Source: DDH964 sp963763205 (GTDB taxonomy: Bacteria > Desulfobacterota > Desulfuromonadia > Desulfuromonadales > DDH964). Taken from it: a stretch of 64,000 bases of DNA. The stretch covers positions 62,001 to 126,000 of the forward strand of contig CAVXNQ010000018.1 in NCBI GenBank assembly GCA_963763205.1, in the 5' to 3' direction. A model generated the notes under the pieces. That model searched no databases. It was given only the letters and a program-made list of their open reading frames with translations, and was not told the origin of the DNA. Made by a program: the position numbers and the translations under genes. Positions 54,422 to 63,668 of the stretch are shown in pieces. Positions within the stretch are counted from its first letter, which is position 1. Each line of letters begins with the position of its first letter.

Positions 54422-54788
54422 GGCTCTACCCGTCTGGTGGGAGGGGTTTCTTTCAAGTATAATCAGGGGCCTTGGGCTTGTCACAAGCCGGGAGGAATTT
54501 GTTCCGGCCGGCGCTGCCGCGCTGCCGGCAGGGAATATTCTGGTAAGCTTAGGGAGTGTCAAAAGATAAGTATTACATCTGGCATCTCATCTTCAGGCCA
54601 TCTTTGACCGTGCCTCAATCGCCAAATCCTCAACGTAGCCCTGCTACGTCTGCGGTTCGGCTCAATCAGCACAGCCAAATCTGACCCAAATCTGAGCGCC
54701 ATAGGTGTTTCACTTATTCTTTGCCACTCCTTTAGTCCAGGACCGGCCAGGCCCCTTTCCTTCGCATCCCACTCCGGAGTCCGAATCC
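54422..54788. other. 367-nt divergent intergenic region
   Basis: It separates the divergent DUF748 and DRTGG genes and should hold both promoters. It contains the hairpin element at 54570-54708. I could not fix a promoter with confidence. Confidence 0.45.
54570..54708. repeat. Long imperfect hairpin element, ACGTAGC-CCT-GCTACGT core
   Basis: It is a second copy of the family at 31235-31372 (shared words TTCAGGCCATCTTTG, CAACGTAGCCCTGCTACG, AAATCTGAGCG). The perfect 7-bp core is at 54633-54649. The orientation is the same on the plus strand. Non-coding. Confidence 0.8.
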
Positions 54789-55886
54789 ATGGCCCGCAAG
54801 ATCTTCGTCGCCGCAACCGGGCAGAACTGCGGCAAGACCACCGTCTGTCTGGCGATCTTGCATCTGGCCCGGAAGAAATACGCCCGGGTCGGCTTCATCA
54901 AGCCGCTGGGACCGAAGCCGGCCCTGCTGGGAGGGCGCGCCCTGGACAAGGACGCGGTGCTGATGGCCGAAGTCTTCGGGCTGAAAAAGGATCTGCGCCA
55001 CATGTCACCGGTGGTCCTCTTCCCGGAGACCACCCGCCAGGTCATCGACGGCCACCTCGACCCCGCACGTTACCGGGGGCAGATCCTGGAAGCCTGCGCG
55101 GCGCTGGAAAAGCAGTGCGATTTTCTGGTCATCGAGGGCTCCGGCCATCCTGGCGTCGGCTCGGTGGTCGGCCTCTCCAACGCCGCCGTCGCCCGGCTGA
55201 TCGACGCCGAAGTCCTGCTGGTCACCGGCGGCGGGATCGGCAACGTCATCGACGCGGTGGCCCTCGACAGTGCGTTGTTCGAGAAGGAGAGGGTGCCGCT
55301 GCGGGCGATTTTGGTCAACAAGCTGATCCCGGAGAAGCGGGAGGCGACCCTCGGTTACCTGCGCCGGGCGTTCGCCGGCGCCCCCTTCGCGGTTCTCGGC
55401 GGCTTCAATTTTCAGCCGATCCTTGCCAACCCGACCCTGTACCGGGTCGCCAGGCTCCTCGACCTGGAGCTGCACGGCAACCGCCGCGAGGGGCGGCGCA
55501 TCATCCACCATGTGCAGATCGGCGCCGCCTCCACCCAGCGCGTCGCCGAACTGCTCAAGAATGATTCGCTGCTGATCGTCACCAGCAGCCGTGACGAGCT
55601 GCTGGTGACCCTGGCCAACCTCTACCAGATTCCCGAATACCGGGCAAAGATCGTCGGGCTGCTGATCCCGGGGATTCTCCAGATCAACAAGATCACCCAG
55701 CAGATCCTCGACCGCAGCAACATCCCCTACCTGCGCACCCAGAAGGCGACCACCGCCGAGCTCTACCAGACGGTGGTCGAGGACGTCTCCAAGCTCACCG
55801 CCGAGGACAAGGAGAAGCTCGACCTGGTGCGCGAGCTGGCCGAGTATCGCCTCGACTTCGCGGCGATCGACGCCCTTTTCTCCTGA
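54789..55886 (+). CDS. P-loop/DRTGG-domain protein (BioD-like, PTA N-terminal-like)
   Basis: The 365-aa protein begins with a dethiobiotin-synthetase-like P-loop (FVAATGQNCGKTT, residues 4-16), then VGFIKPLGPKP, FLVIEGSGHPGVGSVV and ALDSALFEKERVPLRAILVNK. The second half is a DRTGG domain (DSLLIVTSSRDELL; YLRTQKATTAELY). The same pair of domains forms the N-terminal regulatory part of long phosphotransacetylases, but the catalytic part is absent. Function unknown; a regulatory or sensor role is possible. Confidence 0.85.
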   Translation: MARKIFVAATGQNCGKTTVCLAILHLARKKYARVGFIKPLGPKPALLGGRALDKDAVLMAEVFGLKKDLRHMSPVVLFPETTRQVIDGHLDPARYRGQILEACAALEKQCDFLVIEGSGHPGVGSVVGLSNAAVARLIDAEVLLVTGGGIGNVIDAVALDSALFEKERVPLRAILVNKLIPEKREATLGYLRRAFAGAPFAVLGGFNFQPILANPTLYRVARLLDLELHGNRREGRRIIHHVQIGAASTQRVAELLKNDSLLIVTSSRDELLVTLANLYQIPEYRAKIVGLLIPGILQINKITQQILDRSNIPYLRTQKATTAELYQTVVEDVSKLTAEDKEKLDLVRELAEYRLDFAAIDALFS

Positions 55887-55910
55887 CGAAAATGTCAGGG
55901 AAAAATCTTC

Positions 55911-56042
55911 TCGCGCCCGCTCCTTACAGTCGCTAGAGAGCGCGGAGGACGCAGAGAGACATGAAATTCTGGTCTGTCGGTTGCTGGTTTTCTCTGTATT
56001 TTCTGCGATCTCGAGTGCGCAAAGCGAACGGGCGTGGGGCGC
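55911..56042. repeat. Imperfect inverted-repeat element, CGCCC ends and GCAGAG/CTCTG core
   Basis: CGCGCCCGCTCCTTACAGTC (from 55912) faces GCGAACGGGCGTGGGGCGC (to 56042). CGCGGAGGACGCAGAG faces CTCTGTATTTTCTGCG. It is closely related to 38858-38987. It lies between two plus-strand genes. Confidence 0.75.
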
Positions 56043-56065
56043 TTTACTCTTGAGAAGGAAAGGAA

Positions 56066-56827
56066 ATGACGATTATGGAGAATTTCCTGGCAACCCTGAA
56101 GGAGACCGTCAATCCGGCCACCTTCCCGGTCGGGGTGAACCTGCTGCGAAACGCCGAGGCCATCGCCGGAGCGAAGATCCGGGTGCGCGGCCAGTGTCTG
56201 ACGATCTGCCAGCAGATCGCCTACAGCCGCCTCTACGGCTGGTCGACCTGGACCGACAAGGAGACCAGCCACTGCGTCCTCGGTGCCGCCTGCGCCGGGC
56301 TGATTGCGCCGCCAGCCCGGGTTCTGGACGGCAGCGTCAACGCCGGCATCTACCAGAAAGACCGGGCTGCCGCGGCGGCGATGCAGCAGGCGATGCCGCG
56401 GGTTCCTGCCGGGGTCGTCGGGGTGCTGACCTACCCGCTGGCGCGGCCGGTGGCGGATTTACAGCCCGAACTGGTGGTGATCTACTGCAACACCGCCCAG
56501 GCGATGCGGCTGGTGCAGGCGTTCCTCTACCATCAGGGGGGCGAATTCGTCATGAAAAGTTCCGGCGACGCCGGGGTCTGCTCGCGCGGGGTGGCGCAGG
56601 TGGCGACGAGCGGCGAACCGACCGTGGAGATCCCCTGCCTCGGCGACCGGCGCTTCGCCATGACCCAGGATTTCGAGCTGCTGGTTGGCATCCCGGCCGC
56701 CTGGCTGGAGCGCACCGCCGAGGGTCTGGCTGCCACCCACAAGGCGGGGATTCGCTACCCGGTGCCGTTCCAGATTCCCTCAACCTGCGAGCTGCCACCC
56801 GACTACATCTCCGCCGAGGAGGACTGA
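56066..56827 (+). CDS. DUF169 family protein
   Basis: The 253-aa protein has the family traits TFPVGVNLL near the start, Cys-containing GQCLTICQQIAYSRLYGW, a central TYPLARP and SSGDAGVCSRGVAQV. The family is common in anaerobes and archaea, without settled function. ATG 56066 follows GAAAGGAA. The tautomerase gene follows after 4 nt. Confidence 0.85.
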   Translation: MTIMENFLATLKETVNPATFPVGVNLLRNAEAIAGAKIRVRGQCLTICQQIAYSRLYGWSTWTDKETSHCVLGAACAGLIAPPARVLDGSVNAGIYQKDRAAAAAMQQAMPRVPAGVVGVLTYPLARPVADLQPELVVIYCNTAQAMRLVQAFLYHQGGEFVMKSSGDAGVCSRGVAQVATSGEPTVEIPCLGDRRFAMTQDFELLVGIPAAWLERTAEGLAATHKAGIRYPVPFQIPSTCELPPDYISAEED

Positions 56828-56831
56828 CGTC

Positions 56832-57245
56832 ATGCCCCATCTCCAGTTCGAAGTGAACTTCCCAGTGCCGGAGACGGACAAGCCCGCCTTCGCCGCGCGC
56901 ATCAAGGCCCATTTCGCCGAGATCATGGACACCGGCACCGACCACATCGGCGTCACCCTGCGCTGCCTGGGGCAGGCCGATCTCTCTTTCGGCCATGCCG
57001 AGGATCCGGCGGCCGGCATCGCCTTCGTCAACGCCGACATCCGCGGCGGCCGCAGCCAGGCCCAGAAGCGCCGGCTCAGCCTCGCTTTTATCGCCGAACT
57101 CGGCAACTTCTGGAAAGTGCCGCCGCCGAACGTCTACGTCATTCTCACCGAGCACAGCGGCGAGCACTTCCAGCTCCACGACCGGGTTCTTCCCGGCTGG
57201 TCGGAAGGCGAGGACCCGCTGGCCGGCTCGCCGGACGGCGCTTGA
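56832..57245 (+). CDS. Tautomerase-family protein (MIF/4-oxalocrotonate tautomerase-like)
   Basis: The 137-aa protein has a MIF-like layout: PHLQFEVNFPVPETDK, HIGVTLRCLGQADLSFG, AFVNADIRGGRSQAQKRRLS and PPNVYVILTEHSGEHFQL. The catalytic Pro would be residue 2 after Met removal (MPHLQF). Substrate unknown. It is probably co-transcribed with DUF169. Confidence 0.78.
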   Translation: MPHLQFEVNFPVPETDKPAFAARIKAHFAEIMDTGTDHIGVTLRCLGQADLSFGHAEDPAAGIAFVNADIRGGRSQAQKRRLSLAFIAELGNFWKVPPPNVYVILTEHSGEHFQLHDRVLPGWSEGEDPLAGSPDGA

Positions 57246-57476
57246 GGCGGGGGCAGCCTCCCCGTCCGCGGACCGGCAGGGGGGGCGGAGATACCTGCCG
57301 CAGCCGGGTCTGCCGGGGCAAAAGCGGGCCGGCGGGGATGAAAAATCAGTATCCGGTCCTGCACTGGAGGGTTGCCAAGCGGTTCCGATTTTGCGAGGAT
57401 AGCAGCGGTCGGTCGGCGAGGCGCAATCCATCCCTTGCCGCCCGGCCCATTCCCCGTGCAGAGAGGGCTCCGTGCG

Positions 57477-59237
57477 ATGTCGTTTACCGGTGATCTGGAA
57501 CATCTCCCCATCGTTGACATCATTCAGTTGCTGCATGCCGCCCGCAAATCCGGGACCCTGACCGTCCATAACCCCAAAGGGGACAACCAGCTGGTCTTCC
57601 GCGACGGTTTCATCGTCAGCGCCAACAACGCCCGCAACTCGGTGCGCATCGGCCGCATCCTCCGCGAAATCGAGGCCGTTTCCGAGGCCGACCTGGAACA
57701 GGCGCTGGCCGAGCAGCAGGCGGCCGGCGACGCGCGCAAGCCGCTGATCGCCACCCTTGTCGAGAGCGGCCTGGTCGACAAGGAAGATGCCTTCAAGGGG
57801 CTGGAGATCCTCATCGAGAAGACCGTCCTCGAGGTCCTGACCTGGAAAGAGGGGTCCTTCACCTTCGACGTCGACGTCGTCAACGTCGCCGACGAGTACC
57901 GCTACATTCCGGACAAGGTGAAGCGGGACAGCCAGAGCGTGCTGATGGAAGCGCTGCGTCAATACGACGAGAAGACCCGCGACGGCGAGCTGGAAAAGGA
58001 GTTCGCCGACGAGGAGGCCGCCCTGCCGACGGCCGTCGCGGCGCCTTCCCAGAGGCAGGAGGAACCCGGCATCTCCGCCGACATCCTCGGCCTGGCCGAC
58101 ATCGATCGGCTGGAACGGAAAATTCCCGACGTCTTCGTCGGCCTGGCCGATCCGGAGCCCGACCCGGCCCAGCAGCTGCGCCAGCGGCTGGTGGAAAGCG
58201 CCCCGGGCCTGCCGGAGGCCGAGCGCGAAATCATTGCCGCCTACCTCGAACCGCTGCTTCCCCCCGGCAGCCAGGAGCGGGGGGGCGGTGCCCCGGCCGG
58301 CCAGACGGTGATCCTCTTCAGCCGCGATCCCCTGCTTGGCCAGGCGTTGACCATTCTCTGCCGGCATGACGGGCTGCTCGCCTTTACCACCACCGAGCCC
58401 GCCGACCTCGACATGATCCTCGCCCAGTCGCTGGGCAAGGGGCTGCGGCCCCTGTTGATTTTCGATCGTCCTGCCGGCGAGGGGGAGTTTTCCGCCGCGG
58501 CCCAGGAAACGCTGCGGCAGCGGCTCAAAGGCGAGGCCCCGCATGCGCTCTTCGTTCAGCTGGTCGCCCCGGACGATGCCGGCACGGTCTATGCCGCCCA
58601 TGCTTCCGGCGCCCGGCTGACCCTGCCGCGCCCCTTGCCGGGCCTCGCCGGCACGGGCTTTGGCAGCCTGTTCAACGCGTTTCTCGGGGCGTTGCGGGAT
58701 TGCCTGCAGGGCTGGGGGAGCGGTACCAGTGGCGGCCAGGTCGAAGCCCTGGTGAAATCGTGCCGGGCTCTCAAGTCCCTGAGCGAACCCCGCGACGTCG
58801 CTCTGGAACTGCTCAAGTTCGTGGCCGCGATCTTCCCGCGCGCCCTGATCCTGGTCGTCGGTCCTTCGGAACTGGTGGTCGACCGCGGCCGCGGGCTGGC
58901 GGAAGCCGGCGAAACGCTGGCGGGAGCACGCATCCCCCTGGTGGCGGAGTCGCTGCTTGGCCAGGTCTGCGCCGGCGGTCAGCCCTTTTTCGGACCTGCC
59001 AGCGATCCGCTTCTGGCCGAACAGCTGCAACGAATGCTCGGCGCCCCCACTTCGCGCCAGGTCCTGCTGCTGCCGGTCACCAGCTTCGGCAAGGCGCGCA
59101 TCCTGATCTATGCCGATTTTGCCGAGCGGGCGGTTGCCGAAGTATTCCTGCCGCTGCTCGAGGTCCTGGCCGGCGAGGGGGGACTGGTGCTGGAAAATGC
59201 CCTCTACCGGAAAAAACTTCACAAAGGTCCGCTCTAG
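57477..59237 (+). CDS. DUF4388 (PatA-N) domain protein with GAF-like C-terminus
   Basis: The 586-aa protein starts with a DUF4388 domain (about residues 1-180: MSFTGDLEHLPIVDIIQLLH, SGTLTVHNPKGDNQLVFRDG, WKEGSFTFDV). A region with a receiver-like fold (TVILFSRDPLLGQALTILCR, near 280-370) and a GAF-like C-terminus (QVLLLPVTSFGKARILIYAD) follow. Such proteins often sit in gliding or type IV pilus regulation. It lies 42 nt upstream of pilT and is probably in one operon with it. Start at ATG 57477. Confidence 0.85.
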   Translation: MSFTGDLEHLPIVDIIQLLHAARKSGTLTVHNPKGDNQLVFRDGFIVSANNARNSVRIGRILREIEAVSEADLEQALAEQQAAGDARKPLIATLVESGLVDKEDAFKGLEILIEKTVLEVLTWKEGSFTFDVDVVNVADEYRYIPDKVKRDSQSVLMEALRQYDEKTRDGELEKEFADEEAALPTAVAAPSQRQEEPGISADILGLADIDRLERKIPDVFVGLADPEPDPAQQLRQRLVESAPGLPEAEREIIAAYLEPLLPPGSQERGGGAPAGQTVILFSRDPLLGQALTILCRHDGLLAFTTTEPADLDMILAQSLGKGLRPLLIFDRPAGEGEFSAAAQETLRQRLKGEAPHALFVQLVAPDDAGTVYAAHASGARLTLPRPLPGLAGTGFGSLFNAFLGALRDCLQGWGSGTSGGQVEALVKSCRALKSLSEPRDVALELLKFVAAIFPRALILVVGPSELVVDRGRGLAEAGETLAGARIPLVAESLLGQVCAGGQPFFGPASDPLLAEQLQRMLGAPTSRQVLLLPVTSFGKARILIYADFAERAVAEVFLPLLEVLAGEGGLVLENALYRKKLHKGPL

Positions 59238-59279
59238 CCCACCTCCAACGGACCCAATCCCATCTTGCGAGGCTTTGCC

Positions 59280-60352
59280 ATGGATGCCGCAAAACTCAAC
59301 CAGATCCTCGAAATCGCCTTTCGAAAAACGGGTTTCCGACGTGCATTTCGAGGTGGAGAATCCGCCGATTTTCCGGGCTCGCGGGCAACTGATCCGCGCC
59401 AAGCTGCCGAACCTGACCCCGGCGGACACCGAGTTCATCGCCAAGACCATCCTCGCCCACAACCGCCGCCAGCTCGGCGAGGACTTCCGCGAACAGGACG
59501 CCTCCTACGCGCTGGCCAATGGCGGCCGCTTCCGGGTCAGCCTGTTTCGCCAGCGCGGCTACCTCGGGATTGTCATGCGCGTCATCCCCCCGCGGGTCGG
59601 CACCTTTAAGGAACTCAATCTTCCTCCCGTGCTGGCCAAGATCGCCTGCGCCCCCAACGGACTGATTCTGGTCACCGGTCCCACCGGCAACGGCAAGTCG
59701 ACGACCCTCGCCTCGATGCTGCGCTTTCTCAACGAGAACTTCACCCACAACATCATCACCGTCGAGGATCCCATCGAGTTTCTCTTCACCTCCAACAAGA
59801 GCTGCATCGTGCAGCGCGAGGTCGGCCTCGACACCAACGGCTTCGGCGTCGCCCTGAAGACCGCGCTGCGCATGGATCCGGACGTCATCATGGTCGGCGA
59901 GATGCGCGATGCCGAGACCATCGACGCCTGCCTCAAGGCGGCCGAAACCGGGCACCTGGTCTTTTCCACCCTCCATTCCCCCAACGCCACCTCGGCGATC
60001 AACCGGTTGATCGGAAGCTTTTCCCCCGACGCCCAGGAGATCGTCCGCCAGCGCCTCGCCGACTGCCTGGTGGCGACCGTCTCCTTGCGCCTGGTCAAGG
60101 ACAAGAGCGGCGAGGCGATCCTGCCGGTGGTCGAGGTGATGCGCTCCACCACCACCATTCAGGCCTGCATCCGCGAGGGGCGCCTGGAGGAGATCGAGAA
60201 GAACATCGAAAAAGGGCGGGACCAGTACGGGATGCAGACCATGGACCAGCACCTGATCGACCTCTGCAAGCGTGACATCATCGCGCATCGAGGAGGCCAA
60301 GCGGATCTCCCGATCCACCGACCTGGAACGCAAACTGATGATGGAAGGCTGA
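59280..60352 (+). CDS. pilT: Type IV pilus retraction ATPase (PilT/PilU family), two frameshifts
   Basis: PilT-type ATPases power pilus retraction and twitching. Motifs: KRVSDVHFEV near the start, Walker A GPTGNGKSTT, Asp box TVEDPIEFLF, Walker B DVIMVGEMRDAETI and His box HLVFSTLHSPNATS. The frame breaks near 59325-59330 (five A instead of four; repair gives FRKRVSDVHF) and near 60283 (one extra base; repair gives IAIEEAKRISRSTDLERK and a stop at 60350-60352). The 1073-nt length is 357 codons plus two. Assignment to PilT or PilU is open. Confidence 0.88.
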
Positions 60353-60440
60353 ATCTAGAGCTGCCGCGGAGTCGAGCGGATACCCCCACCCGTCACCGCC
60401 CTGGGGCGACCGGAATTGAAGAAAAGGATACGAGACGTTG

Positions 60441-61431
60441 ATGGAGAAAAAACCGCAAGCCATGATCCTGGGGACCGGCCGGGCCGTCCCCGAACGGATC
60501 CTCACCAATGCCGAACTGGAAGGGATGGTCGCGACCACCGACGAGTGGATCGTCACCCGCACCGGCATCCGTCAGCGGCATGTCGCCGAGCCGGGGTCGG
60601 CGCTTTCCGATCTGGCCGCCCAGGCAGCCCGGGCCGCCCTGGAGGATGCCGGCGTCGATGCCGCAGAGATCGACCTCATCATTCTCGGCACCGTGACCGG
60701 CGACATGAAGTTCCCCGCCAGCGCCTGCCTGGTCCAGGAGAAGATCGGGGCCAAAAATGCCGCCGCCTTCGATCTCTCCGCGGCTTGCTCCGGTTTTCTC
60801 TATGGATTGCAGGTCGCCGAGGGGCTGATGGCCAGCTGCCGGTTACCGCCGGGTGCTGGTGATCGGCGGGGAAATCCTCACCTCCATGGTGAACTGGCAG
60901 GACCGGGACACCTGTGTGCTGTTCGGCGACGGCGCCGGCGCCGTGGTCCTCGGCCCCGCGGAGGACGGGCGCGGCCTGCTGCAGACCTATATCAAGAGCG
61001 ACGGTGCCTTCAGTCAGCTCCTCTACAATCCCGGCTGCGGCAGCGTCAATCCGCCGACGCCGGAAAACGCCGCGGCCCATCTGCATACCATCCGCATGGT
61101 GGGGAAGGACGTCTTCCGCAATGCCGTGAACTCCATGACCGACGCCCTGCAGCGGGTTCTTGACGCCGCGAGCCTGACCGTCGCCGACCTCGACCTGGTC
61201 ATTCCGCACCAGGCCAACCTGCGCATCATCGAAGCGGTGGCCAAGCGCTTTGCGGTCCCGGCCGAGAAGGTCTACGTCAACGTCGAGCGCTACGGCAACA
61301 CCTCCGCCGCCTCGATCCCCATCGCCCTCGACGAGGTCCGCAAAAGCGGACTGGTCGGCCCCGGCGGAACCATCGGCATGGTCACCTTCGGCGCCGGCTT
61401 TACCTGGGCCGCAGCCCTGCTGCGACTCTGA
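60441..61431 (+). CDS. fabH: Beta-ketoacyl-ACP synthase III, one frameshift
   Basis: FabH condenses acetyl-CoA with malonyl-ACP to start fatty acid synthesis. The catalytic triad is visible: Cys116 in LSAACSGFLYG, His in IPHQANLRI, Asn in ERYGNTSAAS, plus the glycine loop FGDGAGAVVLG. The frame breaks near 60843: GGTTACC for GGTACC; removing one T gives SCRYRRVLVIGGEIL and joins both parts. The 991-nt length is 330 codons plus one base (329 aa repaired). Since fabH is usually essential or nearly so, the break is probably a sequence error. Confidence 0.9.
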
Positions 61432-61464
61432 CCGGCCGCCAGCTCCTTCGTCTTGCCTGACCGA

Positions 61465-61504
61465 AAACGGGCCGGGCCTCCCCTGCGGGTGGCCCGGCCC
61501 GTTT
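61465..61504. terminator. Strong intrinsic terminator between fabH and srkA
   Basis: AAACGGGCCGGGCC (61465-61478) and GGCCCGGCCCGTTT (61491-61504) pair perfectly over 14 bp with a 12-nt loop, and A/T runs flank both sides. It can act in both directions between the convergent fabH and kinase genes. Confidence 0.85.
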
Positions 61505-61535
61505 GTATATTCGGCGACTCGGTCCTATTCCGAGT

Positions 61536-61600
61536 ACTGAGTCCCGAGTCCCGAACCCGCCCGGTCCCGCCCGAGCCCCTGCCCCCAGCCCCCGGTCTAA
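61536..61600. repeat. C-rich low-complexity stretch
   Basis: Repeats of GAGTCCCGAGTCCCG, then CCCGCCC and CCCCAGCCCCC words. It is similar in kind to the tandem repeat at 17945-17986 and abuts the 3' end of the kinase gene. Confidence 0.5.
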
Positions 61601-62610
61601 GGCATCTGCAGCGGCGGTTCGTTCAGTGCGGCGAGCTGTTCCCGCAGGGAAAGAATCTGTTCACCCCAGTAGCGCGGGGTGTTGAACCAGGGGAAGTGGT
61701 GGGGGAAGGCGGGGTCGTCCCAGCGCCGCGCCAGCCAGGCGCTGTAGTGAAGCAGGCGCAGGGAACGCAGGGCCTCGACCAGGCGCAGCTCGCGGGGGTG
61801 AAAGTCGCAGAATTCACCGTAGCCGTCCAGGATTTCGGCCAACTGGGCCTGCTGCCGGTTGCGGTCGCCGGAGAGCATCAGCCAGAGATCCTGGATCGCC
61901 GGCGCCATGCGGGCGTCGTCCAGGTCGACCAGGTGGGGCGCGCTGCCGCGCCAGAGGATATTGCCGGCGTGGCAGTCGCCATGGACGCGGATGAAACGCG
62001 GGTCGACGGTAGCGAACAGGGCATCGATGGCCTGCAGCAGATCCAGGCTCAGCGCTCGGTAGTTGGCCTGGTATTCGGCGGGGACGAACTGCTCGAGGAG
62101 CAGGGCCACGCTGTCGTGACCGAAGCTGCGGGTGTCGAGGCGCGGGCGATGGACAAAAGGGCGGACCGCACCGATGCGGTGCAGGCGTCCCAGCAGCCGA
62201 CCCATGATCAGCAGGTTGTCAAGGTTGTCGAACTCGGGCGCATGCCCGCCCTGGCGCGGGCTGAGGGAGAAGCGGAAGCCATCGAAACCGAACAGGGTCT
62301 CCCCATCCACGGCGAGGGGTGCCACCACCGGCAGTTCGTGGGCGGCCAGTTCGCAGGTGAACTGGTGCTCCTCCCGCAGTTGCTCCTCGGACCAGCGCTC
62401 GGGGCGGTAGAATTTGGCGACCAGGGGCGGCCCGTCCTCGATGCCGACCTGGAAGACGCGGTTTTCGTAGCTGTTGAGGGCGAGGATGCGGCAGTCGCAG
62501 CGATAGCCGCAGGCTTCCACGGCCGTCATCACCAGGTCCGGGGTCAGCCTCTGGAAGGGGTGGCAGTGCTGTTGCAGCGGTTTGTCGCCGGCCGGTCGGA
62601 GCTGGTGCAT
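61597..62610 (-). CDS. srkA: SrkA/RdoA-like Ser/Thr protein kinase (APH fold)
   Basis: The 337-aa protein has the APH-like kinase traits: nucleotide-binding Lys in LVAKFYRPERW, catalytic loop VHGDCHAGNILW, DLDDARMAPAIQDLW in place of DFG. This matches stress-response kinase A (YihE). I chose ATG 62610 because GAGG lies 8 nt upstream; ATG 62619 is in frame. Confidence 0.9.
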   Translation of the reverse strand: MHQLRPAGDKPLQQHCHPFQRLTPDLVMTAVEACGYRCDCRILALNSYENRVFQVGIEDGPPLVAKFYRPERWSEEQLREEHQFTCELAAHELPVVAPLAVDGETLFGFDGFRFSLSPRQGGHAPEFDNLDNLLIMGRLLGRLHRIGAVRPFVHRPRLDTRSFGHDSVALLLEQFVPAEYQANYRALSLDLLQAIDALFATVDPRFIRVHGDCHAGNILWRGSAPHLVDLDDARMAPAIQDLWLMLSGDRNRQQAQLAEILDGYGEFCDFHPRELRLVEALRSLRLLHYSAWLARRWDDPAFPHHFPWFNTPRYWGEQILSLREQLAALNEPPLQMP

Positions 62611-62769
62611 CGTCGTCATCCTCGATCATCGCACCGCAACGGTGCGCAAAAAACGGCGCGGGGGACTTCCCCGCGTCGAAGCGGTTCCCCCACCATAAAC
62701 CGGCCACCGGGTGGAAGGCAACCCCGGAAACTCCAAGGACCCTTTCCCGGGAGGATGGTTCCACTGCGC

Positions 62770-62775
62770 TATAAT
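62770..62775 (+). promoter_or_regulatory. Perfect -10 box (TATAAT) upstream of the DUF309 gene
   Basis: TATAAT lies 30 nt before ATG 62805. No good -35 is at the right distance, so activity may need an activator. Confidence 0.4.
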
Positions 62776-62804
62776 GAAACCGTCCCTCTTCGCGGGAGCT
62801 GTCC

Positions 62805-63215
62805 ATGTCGCCACCGCCAACCGCCCCTTCAAACCCAGCGCCGCCGACCCTGGCAAGGGCCGTCGGTCAGTTCAACGCCGGCGAGTATTTCGCCTGCCAT
62901 GAAACCCTCGAGGAACTCTGGCTCGCGGAGGAGAGTGACCTTCGCTATCTTTATCAGGGGATTCTCCAGATCGGTGTCGGCCTCTTCCATCTGCGGCGGG
63001 GCAATGAGGCCGGTGCCCTGACCCTGCTGGCGAGGGGCTCCCGGCTCCTTTTGCCCTTCGCTCCGGTCAACTGCGGTCTCGACGTGGGCGCTCTGCTGCG
63101 CGCGGCGAAGCGCATCCACAACTGCCTTCTCTCTGATGGCTGCGCGGCCGCCCAAGGTCTGCTCGAGCGCGATCCACCGCAACTCCATCGACTCCAGGCC
63201 CCCTCCCCGGGGTAA
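62805..63215 (+). CDS. DUF309 family protein
   Basis: The 136-aa protein has the DUF309 core: FNAGEYFACHETLEELWLAE, then YLYQGILQIGVGLFHLRRGN and a C-terminal helix. The HE-type motif (ACHETLEELW) could bind metal. Function unknown. ATG 62805 follows GGGAG. Confidence 0.88.
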   Translation: MSPPPTAPSNPAPPTLARAVGQFNAGEYFACHETLEELWLAEESDLRYLYQGILQIGVGLFHLRRGNEAGALTLLARGSRLLLPFAPVNCGLDVGALLRAAKRIHNCLLSDGCAAAQGLLERDPPQLHRLQAPSPG

Positions 63216-63359
63216 TCCTTCCTTTGCCGCGGTCCCCACCACCGGCCCCCTGGTTTTTTTTGAGTAATATTCCCAGCGGAATGCGGCGGGCGGTCCGCGG
63301 CCCGCCGGGCGCCCAGGTGCCGATCGGGGGTAAGATGGAAGAAAAAAAGGAATCCAGGC

Positions 63360-63599
63360 ATGAATGAGAGCCGCGAAGAGTATCAGACCCAGGTGCGGCG
63401 CGAAGTGAGCATTCTCGAGTGGGTTCTGCGGCGCCGGATTCACCACGGCCAGCGCGGGGTCTGCCCGCGCTGCTCCACTCCCGGGCGTTTCGACCTGGAG
63501 GGGCTCGGGTTTTCCAACGGGTTCGGCAATTCGATCTATTTCAGCACCGTCTTCCACGGCTGGCGCTGCCGCCTGTGCGACTACCGGATGGTGGCCTGA
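63360..63599 (+). CDS. Small zinc-ribbon protein
   Basis: The 79-aa product has CPRC (residues 35-38) and CRLC (70-73), a four-Cys ribbon. ATG 63360 follows AAAAGGAATCC. Family not recognised. It lies 69 nt before queF, so it may be co-transcribed. Confidence 0.6.
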   Translation: MNESREEYQTQVRREVSILEWVLRRRIHHGQRGVCPRCSTPGRFDLEGLGFSNGFGNSIYFSTVFHGWRCRLCDYRMVA

Positions 63600-63668
63600 G
63601 ACCGCGGCGGTGCCGTTGCTGCTCCCGCCCATTGACAAGCGCCGGCTCGCTGACCGAGAATGGCCGCC

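Noticed and set aside
52010..54607. 865-codon plus-strand frame
   Set aside because: Antisense to the DUF748 gene; product is Gly/Gln/Glu-rich with no domain.
56550..59462. 970-codon minus-strand frame
   Set aside because: Antisense to the DUF169, tautomerase, DUF4388 and pilT genes, each of which is supported by motifs.
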